Assembly: GCA_018697195.1 (NCBI GenBank)
Contig: JAGMWU010000027.1
Span: 13,643,075-13,707,074, forward strand
Length of the DNA: 64,000 bases
From: Certhia americana
Taxonomy: Eukaryota; Chordata; Aves; Passeriformes; Certhiidae
Reading direction: 5' to 3'
Each line of letters begins with the position of its first letter. The first letter of the stretch is position 1. The notes under the pieces were generated by a model. That model was not told the DNA's origin, did not search any database, and was given only the letters and a program-made list of their open reading frames with translations. The position numbers were made by a program, and so were the translations under genes. Below are positions 1 through 9,486 of the stretch, piece by piece.

Positions 1-605
1 ATGCCCCTTATGCTTTGTTAGCCCAATGGGATGATGTTCAAAAGCACCCTCTCGTTATTTTAGAGTGGATTTTCTTTCTGCATCGATTTGGAAAAAACAT
101 TTTTTCCTGCATTGAACTGATTTCACTGTCAATATAGAGAGGTTGACAGCATCTGCTGCAACTTGATGGTGCTGATCCCTCTGTTATCTACCTACCCATG
201 ACCCAAGATTATTTAGATTGGCTGCAGAAACACTCACTGGCTTTTCAGGTTGCCCTGCAAGGATTTTCTGATCAATTAAACATTCATATGCCTTCTCATA
301 CTTTGTTGAACAGCCTATCACAGTTGAATTTTATTGAAAAAACTTATTGTTCCCCAATTCCAATTGTCAGTGCCCACACAGTGCTTACAGATTGCTCTGG
401 AAAGACTAGACGGTCTGCAATAGTGTGGCAAAGTAACAAGCAGTGGCTGCAGGATGTAGAAGTAGTTCATGATTCTTCTCAACTGGTAGAATTAGCAGCT
501 GTGGTTAGGGCTTCTGAAAAATTTCAAGATAAACTTAACATTGTTACTGACTCTGCTTATGTTGCAGGTATAGTGACAAGAATAGAAGCAGCTTATATCA
601 AGTAA
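1..605 (+). pseudogene. pol: pol remnant: RT connection and RNase H
   Basis: The second half (198-605, 135 residues) reads as the RNase H region of a class II pol. It has the pattern LVELAAVVRASEKF followed by IVTDSAYVAGIV, the latter holding a catalytic aspartate, and matches the same region of provirus F closely. The first 200 bases align to the RT connection of F only by changing frame and passing stops. The frame ends after the second RNase H block. It is a dead fragment with no start codon or promoter of its own. Confidence 0.8.
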
Positions 606-779
606 CTAACCCATTGCTCTTTTCTTTATTACTACATTTGTGTTTTGCTGTGCAGTTGCATATGAAAAGGTATTATATCCTACATGTACATTCCCGTATG
701 GGTCTTCCTGGCCCCATCTCTGAAGGCAGTTCCTGTGCAGACCAGTTAGGTGGGGCCATTGTTGCGCCAGATGTTTTTT

Positions 780-1122
780 CTTAGGCACGTCTGTTACATG
801 AGTTTTTTCACCAGAGTGCAGCAGCTCTTTGAAAACAATTTCAGCTTACACATGAGCAAGCACAGCAAATTGTGCAAGCCTGTGCCGACTGTCAACAAGT
901 AGCACCCTTGCCTGCCGTTGGAGTTAATCCCCTGGGACTGCAAGCTCTATAAATCTGACAGACTGATGTTACACATATCCCTGAGTTTCGTATGTTAAAA
1001 TACGTTCATGTTATGATTTATACCTTTTCAACATGTATTTTTGCCTCCGCCCATACAGGTGAATGCACAAAACATGTCCAGCATCATTTTTTGTCTGGTT
1101 TTGCAGCCCTTGGAGTACCTGT
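780..1122 (+). pseudogene. pol: pol remnant: integrase zinc domain and first core strand
   Basis: Translation shows an HHCC-like zinc domain (a histidine region, then CADCQQ) and the first catalytic aspartate in a QTDVTHIP context, followed by FASAHTGE. All have counterparts in provirus F. At least two stops and a frame change are present. The match stops abruptly at 1122 and resumes at about 1758, so an insertion separates the halves. The bases between 606 and 779 correspond to the degraded end of RNase H. Confidence 0.75.
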
Positions 1123-1757
1123 ATAAGTCAGGGGACTTAAGTAAGTAAGGATTTATTAAATGCTTAAACTACACTTGTTGCTTAACATTACTTTTACTAG
1201 ACTTGTAAGAGACAAGCCTGCAGCACACAGAGTGTACATGCAAAAAACTAACTGAAAGTAATACTAAAAAACATGATAAAGAGAGACTGTTTATGAAAAA
1301 TCAAGTGCACAGTGCCAGCCTTCCAAGGCATCAAAATAATAGAAGCTCCTAAAGATCCTAACAACCAAACAAAACCAACCCTATAGTTTAGACTAAGACC
1401 AAGGGCCTAAAAAGCATGCGTAGAGAGACGGGGTGAGAAATTAATTCTAAAAAAGACTACCTACCTTCATCCTTTCACAACTCCCGTGCAACCCCCAGTG
1501 GGCACTACGCGTGTGCAAAAAGACTAATACAGCAATTAGCGTACAAAGCAAGAGTAAGCAAAACTAAAGGATGAATATGCATGAAAGTATTGCAAAATTC
1601 ATATGCATACAAAGATAAAAGAGAGTACAAATGCCACAAGATGTGCACATGCCTTTAGAGGAATTATCCCCCGTGCGCCTTCAGCGCTGAATAAAGTGTA
1701 CCAAACTTTTACAACTCTAACGAGTTGTGGAATTAATTTTTCCACGTATCCTGCATC
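1123..1757. other. 635-bp insertion in integrase, unidentified
   Basis: Integrase homology breaks at 1122 and resumes at 1758, so this AT-rich segment was inserted. It begins near a TATAAGTCAGG string and contains TTTATT (AATAAA on the minus strand) close to its left end, as expected of an antisense LTR. The ends are not a clean TG...CA pair. ATAA at both edges might be a short target duplication. No coding frame is credible. An antisense LTR is the likeliest identity. Confidence 0.4.
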
Positions 1758-2071
1758 CATAAAGACTACACATCCAGATGGATGGCCAACTTTTTCATTT
1801 CTGGGGTATGCGCTATGTCACGGCTTATCCACACTCCCCTACAGGTCAAGCAATTGTTGGATGGGCCCATAACAGTCTCAAGTCCATGTTGTTAAAACAA
1901 AAAAGAGGGAGTGCAGGAATGGGCTATACACCCCACCACCACCACCCCACCTCTGAAGACTGCAGAAAGCACTATATGTTCTTAATTTTTTGCATCGCAT
2001 TCAGAAGACCTAACCCCCATCCAATGGCATTTTGGTGAATCACAGGCTCGATTAGAAGAAGCTAAGGTTAG
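1758..2071 (+). pseudogene. pol: pol remnant: integrase core, second half
   Basis: Reads as the distal half of the integrase catalytic core. SPTGQAIVGWAH corresponds to the region of the catalytic glutamate in provirus F, but this copy has glycine in its place, so the triad is destroyed. A histidine run follows, and the segment ends in EEAKV exactly where the LTR at 2072 interrupts it. Frame changes occur near 1765. Confidence 0.75.
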
Positions 2072-2800
2072 TGTTGGGGGTTGGGTTGCTTTCTTATAGA
2101 ATTTTTTCCCAGAAGTTGCTAGAAAGCTGATTGCTGGGTGCTTGTGGGTACTCATGGGTGCTTAGGAAAGACAAAGGAGGCAGCTAAGTCAGAGACAGGG
2201 TGGTACCCTGACTTCACTTTGCTCAGAGGGAACTGCCAAGACTGCTGTCTCTGGACTGCAGGGAGATCTCACCATCCCTCACCTGCAGCTCAGCTCAGAG
2301 TGACCCACCATCATCTCTTCGTGTGTGTCCCCCGGGATTTCAGAATCTGTTCTCTCACTGTCCTGCTGAGAGCTCCTGCCCCATTGCCCTGCACCTGCTG
2401 CTTCTTAAGTTTTGCTCAAGGTTTCCCCACGCTGTGTTCTACATCCCGTGCCTAGCCGAGACATTTCTACAGCTCAAGCTACCACCGCCGAACCTCGGAT
2501 ACACCTCATCCCCCGGGACTGCTGCTCGCTCTGGTAGCTTGTGATGGTACCAAAGGGGGGAAGGTGCCAGAGGAAAACTGTGACTGGGTTGGTTTTTTTT
2601 TTTCTCTCTCTAGTTCTGCTTGTTGTTAACACTATAATTATTGTTGTTAACTTATCTTATTAGATGCACTAGTAAAGAACTGTTATTCCTACCCTCACAT
2701 CTTTGCCTGAGACCCCTTTAATTTTAGAATTATAACAAGTCTAAGGGAGGCTTCTGTTTTTGTTTCCCTAGCAGACACCCCTGTCTTCCAAACTAAGATA
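2072..2800. mobile_element. Solo LTR, family shared with 47972-48723
   Basis: A 729-bp LTR beginning TGTTGGGGGTTGGG and ending CTAAGATA. It is clearly the same family as the 752-bp copy at 47972-48723, with near-identical start, GC-rich middle and CTTCCAAACTAA end. TTAG stands directly on both sides. Removing the LTR and one TTAG joins the integrase codons into a continuous frame, so the insertion point is well supported. It contains a pyrimidine run and no coding potential. The strand is not certain. Confidence 0.85.
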
Positions 2801-3125
2801 TTAGGAATCTTGAAAGTGAAAAATGGGAAGGTCCTTTTCCACTGATAACCTGGGGGAGCGGATATGCTTGTGTTTCTACAGTGTGTAGTCCAAGATGGGT
2901 CCCTGCAAGAGTAGTCCAAACAGCCTTGGTTACTCCAGCTTCATAATCAGCTTGTGGGGAAGATAAACTCTTGTGAAGTCATATTCCTATCTGATATTAA
3001 TAAAGATTTAGGCAAATTTGAAGGTATTTTACAGAAACCCTCTCAGACAAGGCTTAAGGTTCTGGCCAAGCCCTAGCCCTGGCTGACTGGGGACTATACC
3101 ATCACACACAGGTGTTTCCACCACT
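2801..3125 (+). pseudogene. pol: pol remnant: integrase C-terminal domain
   Basis: The first part reads as the integrase C-terminal domain. EKWEGPFPLITWGSGYA corresponds to the GPYELVTWGRGY block of provirus F and is followed by a PRWVPARVV-like stretch. Stops appear after about 50 codons. Beyond about 3050 the match is no longer recognisable. Confidence 0.7.
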
Positions 3126-3512
3126 AAAAGTGTAATCAAGTCACTTTGACTTGCCAATCTGATCTTCTGAAAGCTGGACCCCCTTTCAAAGTAAACTTGG
3201 AAGTCTTTCCTGGGAAAGGCTCTCCAAGTCTTCACTGTGAAATGGGACTCCCCAGTAATTGCAGACTCTGGATGATGGCAAAGTTTTTAGACAATTTTAA
3301 GTTGTTTCTCAAGGTTCTATCTGTTCAATCACTGTCTCCATTCATGGGAAGGAGATGTATGTGGTTACCAGTTATTGAGTGTTTTGATCTATCCCCCTGT
3401 TCATAGGAAAGATAACTACTTTTGTAAGAAATGGAGCTTGTTTGGTTCAAAATGTGGGCCAAACATGTTCTAATGTTAGAAGTGTTTTGTTTCATGATTC
3501 TTGTTGGTATAA
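3126..3512 (+). other. Degenerate tail of provirus A between integrase and PPT
   Basis: About 390 bases with no recognisable domain. A hydrophobic translation near 3440-3510 could be the end of an envelope membrane segment, but too little is left to claim env. Confidence 0.3.
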
Positions 3513-3529
3513 AACAAAAAAGAGGGAAT
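3513..3529 (+). promoter_or_regulatory. Polypurine tract of provirus A
   Basis: The purine run ACAAAAAAGAGGGAAT directly precedes the TGTGAG start of the LTR, which is the canonical position for the plus-strand primer. Confidence 0.8.
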
Positions 3530-3901
3530 TGTGAGAAGAGATGGGATGGAGTTGCACTGTGGGCTGTGGGATGCACCTGCAGAAGCACATGGCAGCACAG
3601 AGAAGCACATGGCGGTACAGAGAGGCTTGTCTCCATCTGACCTTGGGGGGAGGAGGTGTCATGCGACAGACACCTACAGAGAGGAGCCTGCCAAAAGCTG
3701 ACAAATGAACAGCTTATGAACACCTCATAGAAGGACATTAAGAAAGCGTACTGCTGATGTGGCAATGTGAGATAGGTCACATAGTAAGAATCACCATATA
3801 AGGAAATACTATGCCTTGAAAAAGTATATAAAACCAGCTCGTTTCTTTGAATAAACAATTCGGATTCCCTACTGGACTGAGTCCATGTCTCAGTCATTAC
3901 A
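3530..3901 (+). repeat. 3-prime LTR of provirus A (372 bp)
   Basis: Starts TGTGAGAAGAG and ends CAGTCATTACA. It contains a TATA box (GTATATAAAA, about 3823) and an AATAAA signal at about 3850, so R lies in the last 60 bases. The polypurine tract abuts its left end. No second copy lies in the window. Confidence 0.85.
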
Positions 3902-4161
3902 CCTGGGAATCTTGGTCAATGAAAAGTTGAATATGAATAAGCTGTGTGCCCTGGCAGCCAGGAGGGACAACCTTGTCTTGGGGTGCGTTAGGTAAAGCAT
4001 TGCCAGCCAGTCAAAGGAGGTGATTGACCGACTCTGCTCTGCACTGATGCAGCCTCACCTTGAGTGCTCTGTGCAGTTTTGTACACCACAATGAAAGAAA
4101 GATATTAAGCTATTAGAGAGTGTCCAAAAGAGGGCCGTGAGGATGGTGAAGGGTCTGGAGG
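3902..4161 (+). mobile_element. CR1 LINE fragment (ORF2 C-terminal region)
   Basis: Translation gives LGILVNEKLNM, then QPHLECSVQFCTPQ, then a KRAVRMVKGLEG-like end. This is the distal ORF2 region also seen in the long CR1 at 49423-50948. It is truncated on the left by the provirus A LTR and ends at about 4161. A frame change and stops mark it as dead. Confidence 0.85.
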
Positions 4162-5061
4162 GGATGCTTTTTTTCTTTTACATATTCTCTGTATTCTTTA
4201 CACATATTTGTAGCCTTGTAGCTTCTTATTGTAGCTTAGCTTCAATATTTTCCTAGGCAGAAAGACAAAAAGAAATTCCCAGATCCCTATGCTATCTTGG
4301 TTCTCCTTAGAAACCAAGGCTGAAAACAGCTTTTCAAGACATATTTTTGTAAACAGGGCCTGGATCTCATCCTAAGGGGGAAGAATCTAGAAGGTACTAG
4401 AACTGGGGCATAACTTCATCAGGTGGGTCCCTAATGGGGGGGGGGGGGTGTCTTGTCAGATATGCTAATTTGCAGAATCTATAAAAATTGCACGTGTCAC
4501 ACTCAGTGTGCTTCTTCAGAATTTTCCACCTGACGAATGGAGCACCTGAGGATCCTCATATAAAGGTATCCCTTTTATCACCCTAACTGTGTCTAGCTCA
4601 TATTTTTAGGACCAGAGAAAAAGGCATCAGTTTCTGGTGACTGCTTTCTAGACAAGAGTTTCTTCTGTCAAGATACAGCTTTTTGGATCAACAATCACCT
4701 AGCACTTTCCCCATTCCGCTGGAATTTCAGAATGAGGGTTTTGCAGTGATTGGGGAAACTGTGAAACTGCAGAAGTTCCAAAAGAATCCAGCACAGAAGG
4801 AAGGTAAGATAAAAGGGGTATTTCATCAAGGCTAGCATCTGGGGGTTTTATATCTAGAGATCTCTGGTGGTCCGGTGAGGAGGGGGGTGGCCAGGGGGCC
4901 ACAGCGGGAGATGCTGTTCCTCTCATGGAAGCTGGGACACCCTTTCCCTTTCACATAGCCTGAAGGTAGTATATATCTTAGTTTGTTAATGCCGGGAAGG
5001 GGAAGTGTAAGTTTGAATCCCAGGTCGGACTTTGTTCCTAGTAGCTTTTCTTAGCATTGTT
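4162..5061. other. No gene recognised; LTR-like first half
   Basis: AT-rich DNA with a CTATAAAAATTGC promoter-like string at about 4480, a G run at 4437-4448 and a second TATA-like string at 4557. Positions 4162-4650 could therefore be a degraded LTR, but I see no matched ends or duplication. Positions 4650-5061 show nothing identifiable. Confidence 0.35.
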
Positions 5062-5065
5062 TCCC

Positions 5066-5562
5066 TGTTGTGATAAATATATTACAGTGTTTGGCTTTCA
5101 CAATTGTTAAAGTGAATACTATGTGTTTTAAAATGTTGACTTTTGTAAGAGACGTTTTGCTAAAGTTTAGAGAGTTCTTTTAATGAAAATGTTGTGTTGT
5201 GATACCAGTGTTGGTAAAGAGTTGTTGTAATGTTAGCATTTAACCAATGAAGGAATTGAAACCTGTTGAATGTATCGAAAAGTAACAAATGACCATGACT
5301 AGGACCACTGCACATGCTCCAAAAAAGCGGGACAGAGGAGGAACTATGTTAAAATGTTTGAATATGTATGACCATTTATGAATAAGTATTTGGCTGATGC
5401 AATACCCAGGGTACATAAGGGATGTTGCCGTGTTGACTGATGTGCCACTGGCTGCAGCTAAGCACCCAGCACTGTTCCTTTTGCTTTATTGACTTTGTCC
5501 CCTATTGTCCCTTACTAAATTTTCTTTAAATTTTGACTGAGGAGTGGGCTTCATTTCTCACA
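5066..5562 (+). repeat. 5-prime LTR of provirus B (497 bp)
   Basis: Starts TGTTGTGATAAATA and ends TTTCTCACA just before the PBS. It matches the 3-prime LTR at 26032-26553 in patches, with shared GTTGGCTTT, TTTGCTTTATTG and TTCTCACA-like ends. The two copies have diverged considerably, so the insertion is old. Confidence 0.75.
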
Positions 5563-5564
5563 AC

Positions 5565-5582
5565 TGGGGACTTGTCCAGGAT
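5565..5582 (+). promoter_or_regulatory. Primer-binding site, tRNA-Pro type
   Basis: TGGGGACTTGTCCAGGAT lies two bases after the LTR end and differs at only a few positions from the proline-tRNA PBS of gammaretroviruses (TGGGGGCTCGTCCGGGAT). This supports class I assignment of provirus B. Confidence 0.85.
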
Positions 5583-6885
5583 AGATGTCTCATCTCCGTG
5601 GCCCTAGGAGATTTCGAATGAGAGGTGTGCCCCACCGATTTTGGTGATTTGATCCGTTTCTTCTGGCATCATTGGTGATTGCAGGCTGACACCCCGTGGA
5701 CAAGAAGGGACTCAAAGCAAAAGAAAGGGGGAAGGATAAAGGCTCCCTAAGAAACTGCAGTAACTGGCCCACAATTCTTGTGCATGAAGACCCTGACAAG
5801 AAAAAGGACTGTAAGTACTGTGCAGGGAGCGGTGTATAAGGGTTGACTGGTGTGTGTGTGAGACATGAACTGGACAGTCTGGATCTGTGAAGCGAGTGTG
5901 AAGTCTTTCTAGCTGCGGTTCCATAGCTTCATGAGGAGACTGGCCAGTGAAGAGACAAAGCAAAAGGCAAAGACTAAGTGATCCCCCGGGGTATCTGGGA
6001 CAGGGTCCCAGGGAAGGGTTGGACCCCTAATATAGAGACAGGAGAGGGAGCAATTTCCTAGGCAGTCCACTAGGAAACAGGGGGCGGGAGTAAGGGTCCC
6101 CAGTTTTGAAAAGGTTGCCAGATTGAGGGTTGGAGTCCATGAAGGCTAGGAAAATACCTCCAGACGGGATGTGTGGAATTGAAGGCTAGGAAAATTCCTC
6201 CAGACAGGAAATGTGGATTTGAAGGTTAGGAAAACATCCTAAGGATCCTATATCCAAGAGCATCTGGGGTTGGCCAATAACATTTGAGATTTTGATCATA
6301 TGCCTTGAATTTGAGCATTTTTTAATTTGATAAGTAACACCTGCGGGTGAAGGTTAACAAGTGATTTGAAAATAAAGGTACCTTATTGTTGTGTTGTCAT
6401 TCTGTTATTATAGTGGAGTAAGTGGGAGAGAGTAAGATGTGTCGTGGATATGGGGTGAGTGCGGGGCAGGTGCGGGGCTCTGTCTGCGTTCTATGGCCCA
6501 GCAATGGGAGCAGCTGGAAAGGGGAAGAGCAAGTGACTGAGTTAATGAGTGTAGGTTATGTCAGTTGTTGGTCTGGAGTTCGGCCTTGTCTGAAAGGAGG
6601 TGGATTGTGTTGCTGGAGGAGAGATTTTCTGTGCTTAGTGTGGAAAACAACTGTGGGGAGTGGGTGGTATCCAAGCTGCCAGAGGAGTGAACTAGAGCAA
6701 AGGAATAGAGATTAGGGCCAGGCGGGTTAGGTCCAAGGAAGATGAGACAAGGAACAAGTAAGTCGGGTCTGAGGAAGAAGGGGAGCAAAAAGGTGCTGGC
6801 AGATATACCCCAGGATAGTCCCCTAGGAATTAAGTTAGCTAACTGAGATAGTAATCCATGTACAAAAGGAAAAGACAAAGTCAAA
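5583..6885 (+). other. Untranslated leader of provirus B
   Basis: About 1.3 kb between PBS and the first gag-like frame, purine rich. It presumably held the packaging signal. Apart from the 40-bp tandem repeats at 6141-6240 I see nothing specific. A G-rich stretch at 6420-6715 is open by chance. Confidence 0.6.
6141..6240 (+). repeat. Two and a half 40-bp tandem repeats in the leader
   Basis: GAAGGCTAGGAAAATACCTC recurs with small changes at 6141, 6181 and (partial) 6221. The period is exactly 40 bp. Confidence 0.8.
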
Positions 6886-8310
6886 ATGATTCGGTATTGC
6901 ATGACAGAGTGGATGAAAAAGGAAATAAGATTCCATCATCTCTACTGGCCTAGGTATGGGTCTTTTGAGGGTTGGATTTTTCAAACTCTAAACATATTTG
7001 TAAACACAAAAGAACCTCTCAGTCTTGAGGAAAGTGAATATGCCTCCTGCTGGACAGGAGAAATTTGGCCCCAGGGGATAAACATTTTTAAGGTATCAGA
7101 AGCCTCAGAGACAGGGCGAGCAGAAGAAAAAGAAAAGAGATGGGAACCACTAGAAGCATTAACCCCCTGTACCCTCCCACTGCTCCAGCGGCCCCTGCTT
7201 CTCAAGAGGCTCCTACTGCTTCTCTGGCTCCTCCTCCCACCGGTGGGGAACCATACCAAAACACTAGGGGAAATTCAGCAAAAACTCGAGGGCCGCTTGA
7301 TAAGTCTTCCCCTGCCACCACCCCACAGCAAGGGAAAAAGGTCTTTCCTAAGGTCATAATGATTGAGGAACAGAAAGGCTGGTCTGATTTGGAAAGAGAT
7401 CAAGAAGTTGGCTTATTTCCTTTAAGGGAAGTGCCTATGGGAGGGGCTCAAGGGGGGATAGAATTTCTAAATATTTCTTTGACCTCTTTGGAAGTCAGAA
7501 ATTTTAAAAAGGAAATTAGAGGGTTATTAGAAGATCCCATAGGTTTAGCTGAACAATTAGACCAATTTTTAGGCCCCAACATTTTTTACTTGGGAAGAAA
7601 TGCAGTCAATAATGGACATTATATTTTCCCAAGAGGAGAAGCAGATGATTAGCGCTGTCAGAATGAGAATTTGGGAAAAAGAAAATCCACAAGGCCCACC
7701 AGGGGACCAGAAAATGACAATAGCCTCTCCTAATTGGAATCACAATGATACAGCAAGACAAGGAAATATGAATGATTATCATAATCTAATAATCAAAAGG
7801 ATAAAAGAGGCAGCACCCCGAGGGCAAAATGTTAGCAAAACTTTTAATGGGCAGCAAGGAAAGGAAGAAACTCCAACTGAATGGCTAGAGAGGCTCCAGA
7901 AAAACATGCATTAGTACTCTGGGATAGACCCTGATAGTATAGCAGAGCAAGCCCCTTTTGTTCACTTTGTCACCCATGCCTGGCTAGATATTAGGAAAAA
8001 GTTGGAAAATATTGAGGAATGGCAACATAAGGGGTTAAACAAATTATTCAGAGAAGCCCAAAAGATTTATGTGTGGTGGGATGAAGAAAAAGCCAAGGCA
8101 AAAGCTAAAATTATGGTAGCCACCATGCAAGAAAGTAACCCCTCAAGGAGTCCGCGGACCCCAGGTACTATTCCCAGATATTTGGATTCTAGAGATAAGG
8201 GAAGGGGAGGAAACAGGCCCCCTGTATGATCAAGATCTCAGGAGCAAACTAGAAATGTCTGTTTTTATTATGGAAAAGAGGGACACTGTAAGAGAGTGCC
8301 CTTGCCGGAA
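6886..8310 (+). pseudogene. gag: gag remnant of provirus B (matrix, p12, capsid, nucleocapsid)
   Basis: A gammaretrovirus-type gag read across several frames. Matrix lies at 6886-7140 (a WPRYGSFEGW block). A proline and alanine rich p12-like stretch spans 7140-7340. Capsid starts near PLREVPMGGAQGG (about 7425), runs through EDPIGLAEQLDQFLGPN, and continues in another frame from about 7600. The major homology region is visible as KEETPTEWLERLQK at about 7866. A stop interrupts it at 7912. A damaged zinc knuckle (CFYYGKEGHCK) follows at about 8259-8291. At least three frame changes make it non-functional. The order of parts is intact. Confidence 0.85.
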
Positions 8311-8624
8311 CAAGTATCTGAAAGTATTCAAAGAAGTACACTCAGAAGCATTAGCAGATTAGGGATGTCAGGGGCTTTATTTCCTGGTGGAGAAATACCA
8401 TCTAGAGCCCTTGATAACTTTAAAAGTAGGCCCCCATGAGGAGGCATTAGAATTTATAGTTGATACTGGGGCAGAGAGAACTTACTTGTGTAGTTACTAT
8501 TCCAAAGAAGTGTAATGTAAGCAATGACACTATAAAAGTAACAGGAGCTAAAAGAGAAGGGTTTAAAGTTCCTGTAATCAAAAATGTAGTAATTGAAGGA
8601 GAAACTAGAATAGGGAGGGAAGAT
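8311..8624 (+). pseudogene. pro: Protease remnant of provirus B, N-terminal part
   Basis: An aspartic protease fragment with the active-site motif VDTGAE at about 8459-8476. The alanine that normally follows the glycine is kept. A frame change follows and the region runs through KVTGAKREGFKVPV to the insertion point of provirus E at 8625. The protease resumes at 14824. Confidence 0.75.
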
Positions 8625-8873
8625 TATGACGGCAAAACAGCTGGTCTGTGAAGCCTGAAAGGAGGGGTTTGGTTACAGAGAGCCAACCCCTGATGAAAAC
8701 ATAACCAGGCAGCTATTGGTCAGTGAACTGGGTGATAACCAGTCATAGCTAATCAGGTTCAAATGCTAAGTATTTTGAATAGGATATCTAAGAGCTGTGT
8801 AAGCCATTAAAAGCTCTCTTTGCTGCACGAACCTCAGAGTGGCATGTCGTCTCTGTCTCCCACCATTGCAATA
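8625..8873 (+). repeat. 5-prime LTR of provirus E (249 bp)
   Basis: Starts TATGACGGCAAAACAG and ends CCATTGCAATA. Nearly all of it aligns with the 3-prime copy at 14572-14823, with scattered substitutions and small indels. Confidence 0.9.
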
Positions 8874-8875
8874 TA

Positions 8876-8893
8876 TGGTGACCTCCAACGTGA
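8876..8893 (+). promoter_or_regulatory. Primer-binding site, tRNA-Trp type
   Basis: TGGTGACCTCCAACGTGA follows the LTR after two bases. It differs at two positions from the tryptophan-tRNA site used by avian leukosis-type viruses (TGGTGACCCCGACGTGAT). Provirus C has a related PBS. Confidence 0.8.
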
Positions 8894-9239
8894 AGATGAT
8901 AACTAAGCCATGAGAAAACAAAGGAGACCAGCCGAAGATCTGTTATCAACCATATCTGCAAAGAAAGCAGCCAGAGTTGTGAGAGAAAAACAGGCTGAGA
9001 GCTGTTGAGGAATGCAGCCAAAGAGCTGCCTACACCCGGAGAGCTACAGTCTACAGAGCTGTGTGAAAGAAAAGCCAGTGAGCTAACAGCCAAGGCTGCA
9101 CAGAAAATAGCCAGAGCTGTGTGAGGAAAAAAACCAGCCTACAGAGCTGTGTAAAGGAGATAGCCAAAAGAGCTACTGACAACCGAGGAGCTGTGACCAT
9201 CTAGAAGAGGACAAAAAAGGGTGAGCCACTGCTGGGAAC
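8894..9239 (+). other. Leader of provirus E with short AG-rich repeats
   Basis: Purine-rich leader in which short units like GAGCTGTGTGA and GCCAAAGAGCTGC recur irregularly. No frame is credible. Confidence 0.55.
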
Positions 9240-9486
9240 AAGGGGTGATACAATTTCTGCAGAAGATCAAGCTATAGTGAATAATTGGACTTTGATTTTA
9301 AGTAAAAGAGGGCTTGAGCATGATGAAGAGGCTCTAGACACTTTATCAGTTTTGCAAGAGCCAGGGTATAGAAACCACCACAGATGATGCCTTTAATGTT
9401 AAAATCTGGGAACAAGTCAGCCAATTGATCTTTGCCTCTGCCTCTAGAGACGACAAAATTGGTATGAGTGTTTTAACCACCTGGAG
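9240..9486 (+). pseudogene. gag: gag matrix remnant of provirus E, first part
   Basis: A class II matrix-like frame (WTLILSKRGLEHDEEAL then VLTTW at its end) with one frame change near 9385. It stops at the LTR inserted at 9487. Taking out the LTR and one GGAG copy joins VLTTW directly to the continuation at 11405. Confidence 0.6.

Larger units (their letters stand above)
1..3901 (+). mobile_element. Provirus A: 3-prime part of a class II ERV
   Basis: A betaretrovirus-like provirus entering from the left edge. It keeps, in order, the RT connection and RNase H region, the integrase, a polypurine tract and a 3-prime LTR. Its pol resembles that of provirus F at 29671-36479 but has many stops and frame changes, so it is old. 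Two foreign segments (1123-1757 and 2072-2800) interrupt the integrase. The 5-prime LTR, gag and protease lie outside the window. The right edge abuts a CR1 fragment that the provirus probably landed in. No TSD can be checked because the left end is missing. Confidence 0.85.

Noticed and set aside
3325..3897. 190-codon minus-strand frame
   Set aside because: Antisense to the end of provirus A and its LTR; it overlaps LTR promoter and polyadenylation signals, with no domain.
6561..6902. 113-codon minus-strand frame in the provirus B leader
   Set aside because: Antisense to a purine-rich retroviral leader; no domain.
9000..9200. Short repeats in the provirus E leader considered as CRISPR-like array
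   Set aside because: Units are irregular with no constant spacer length, and the genome is clearly eukaryotic.
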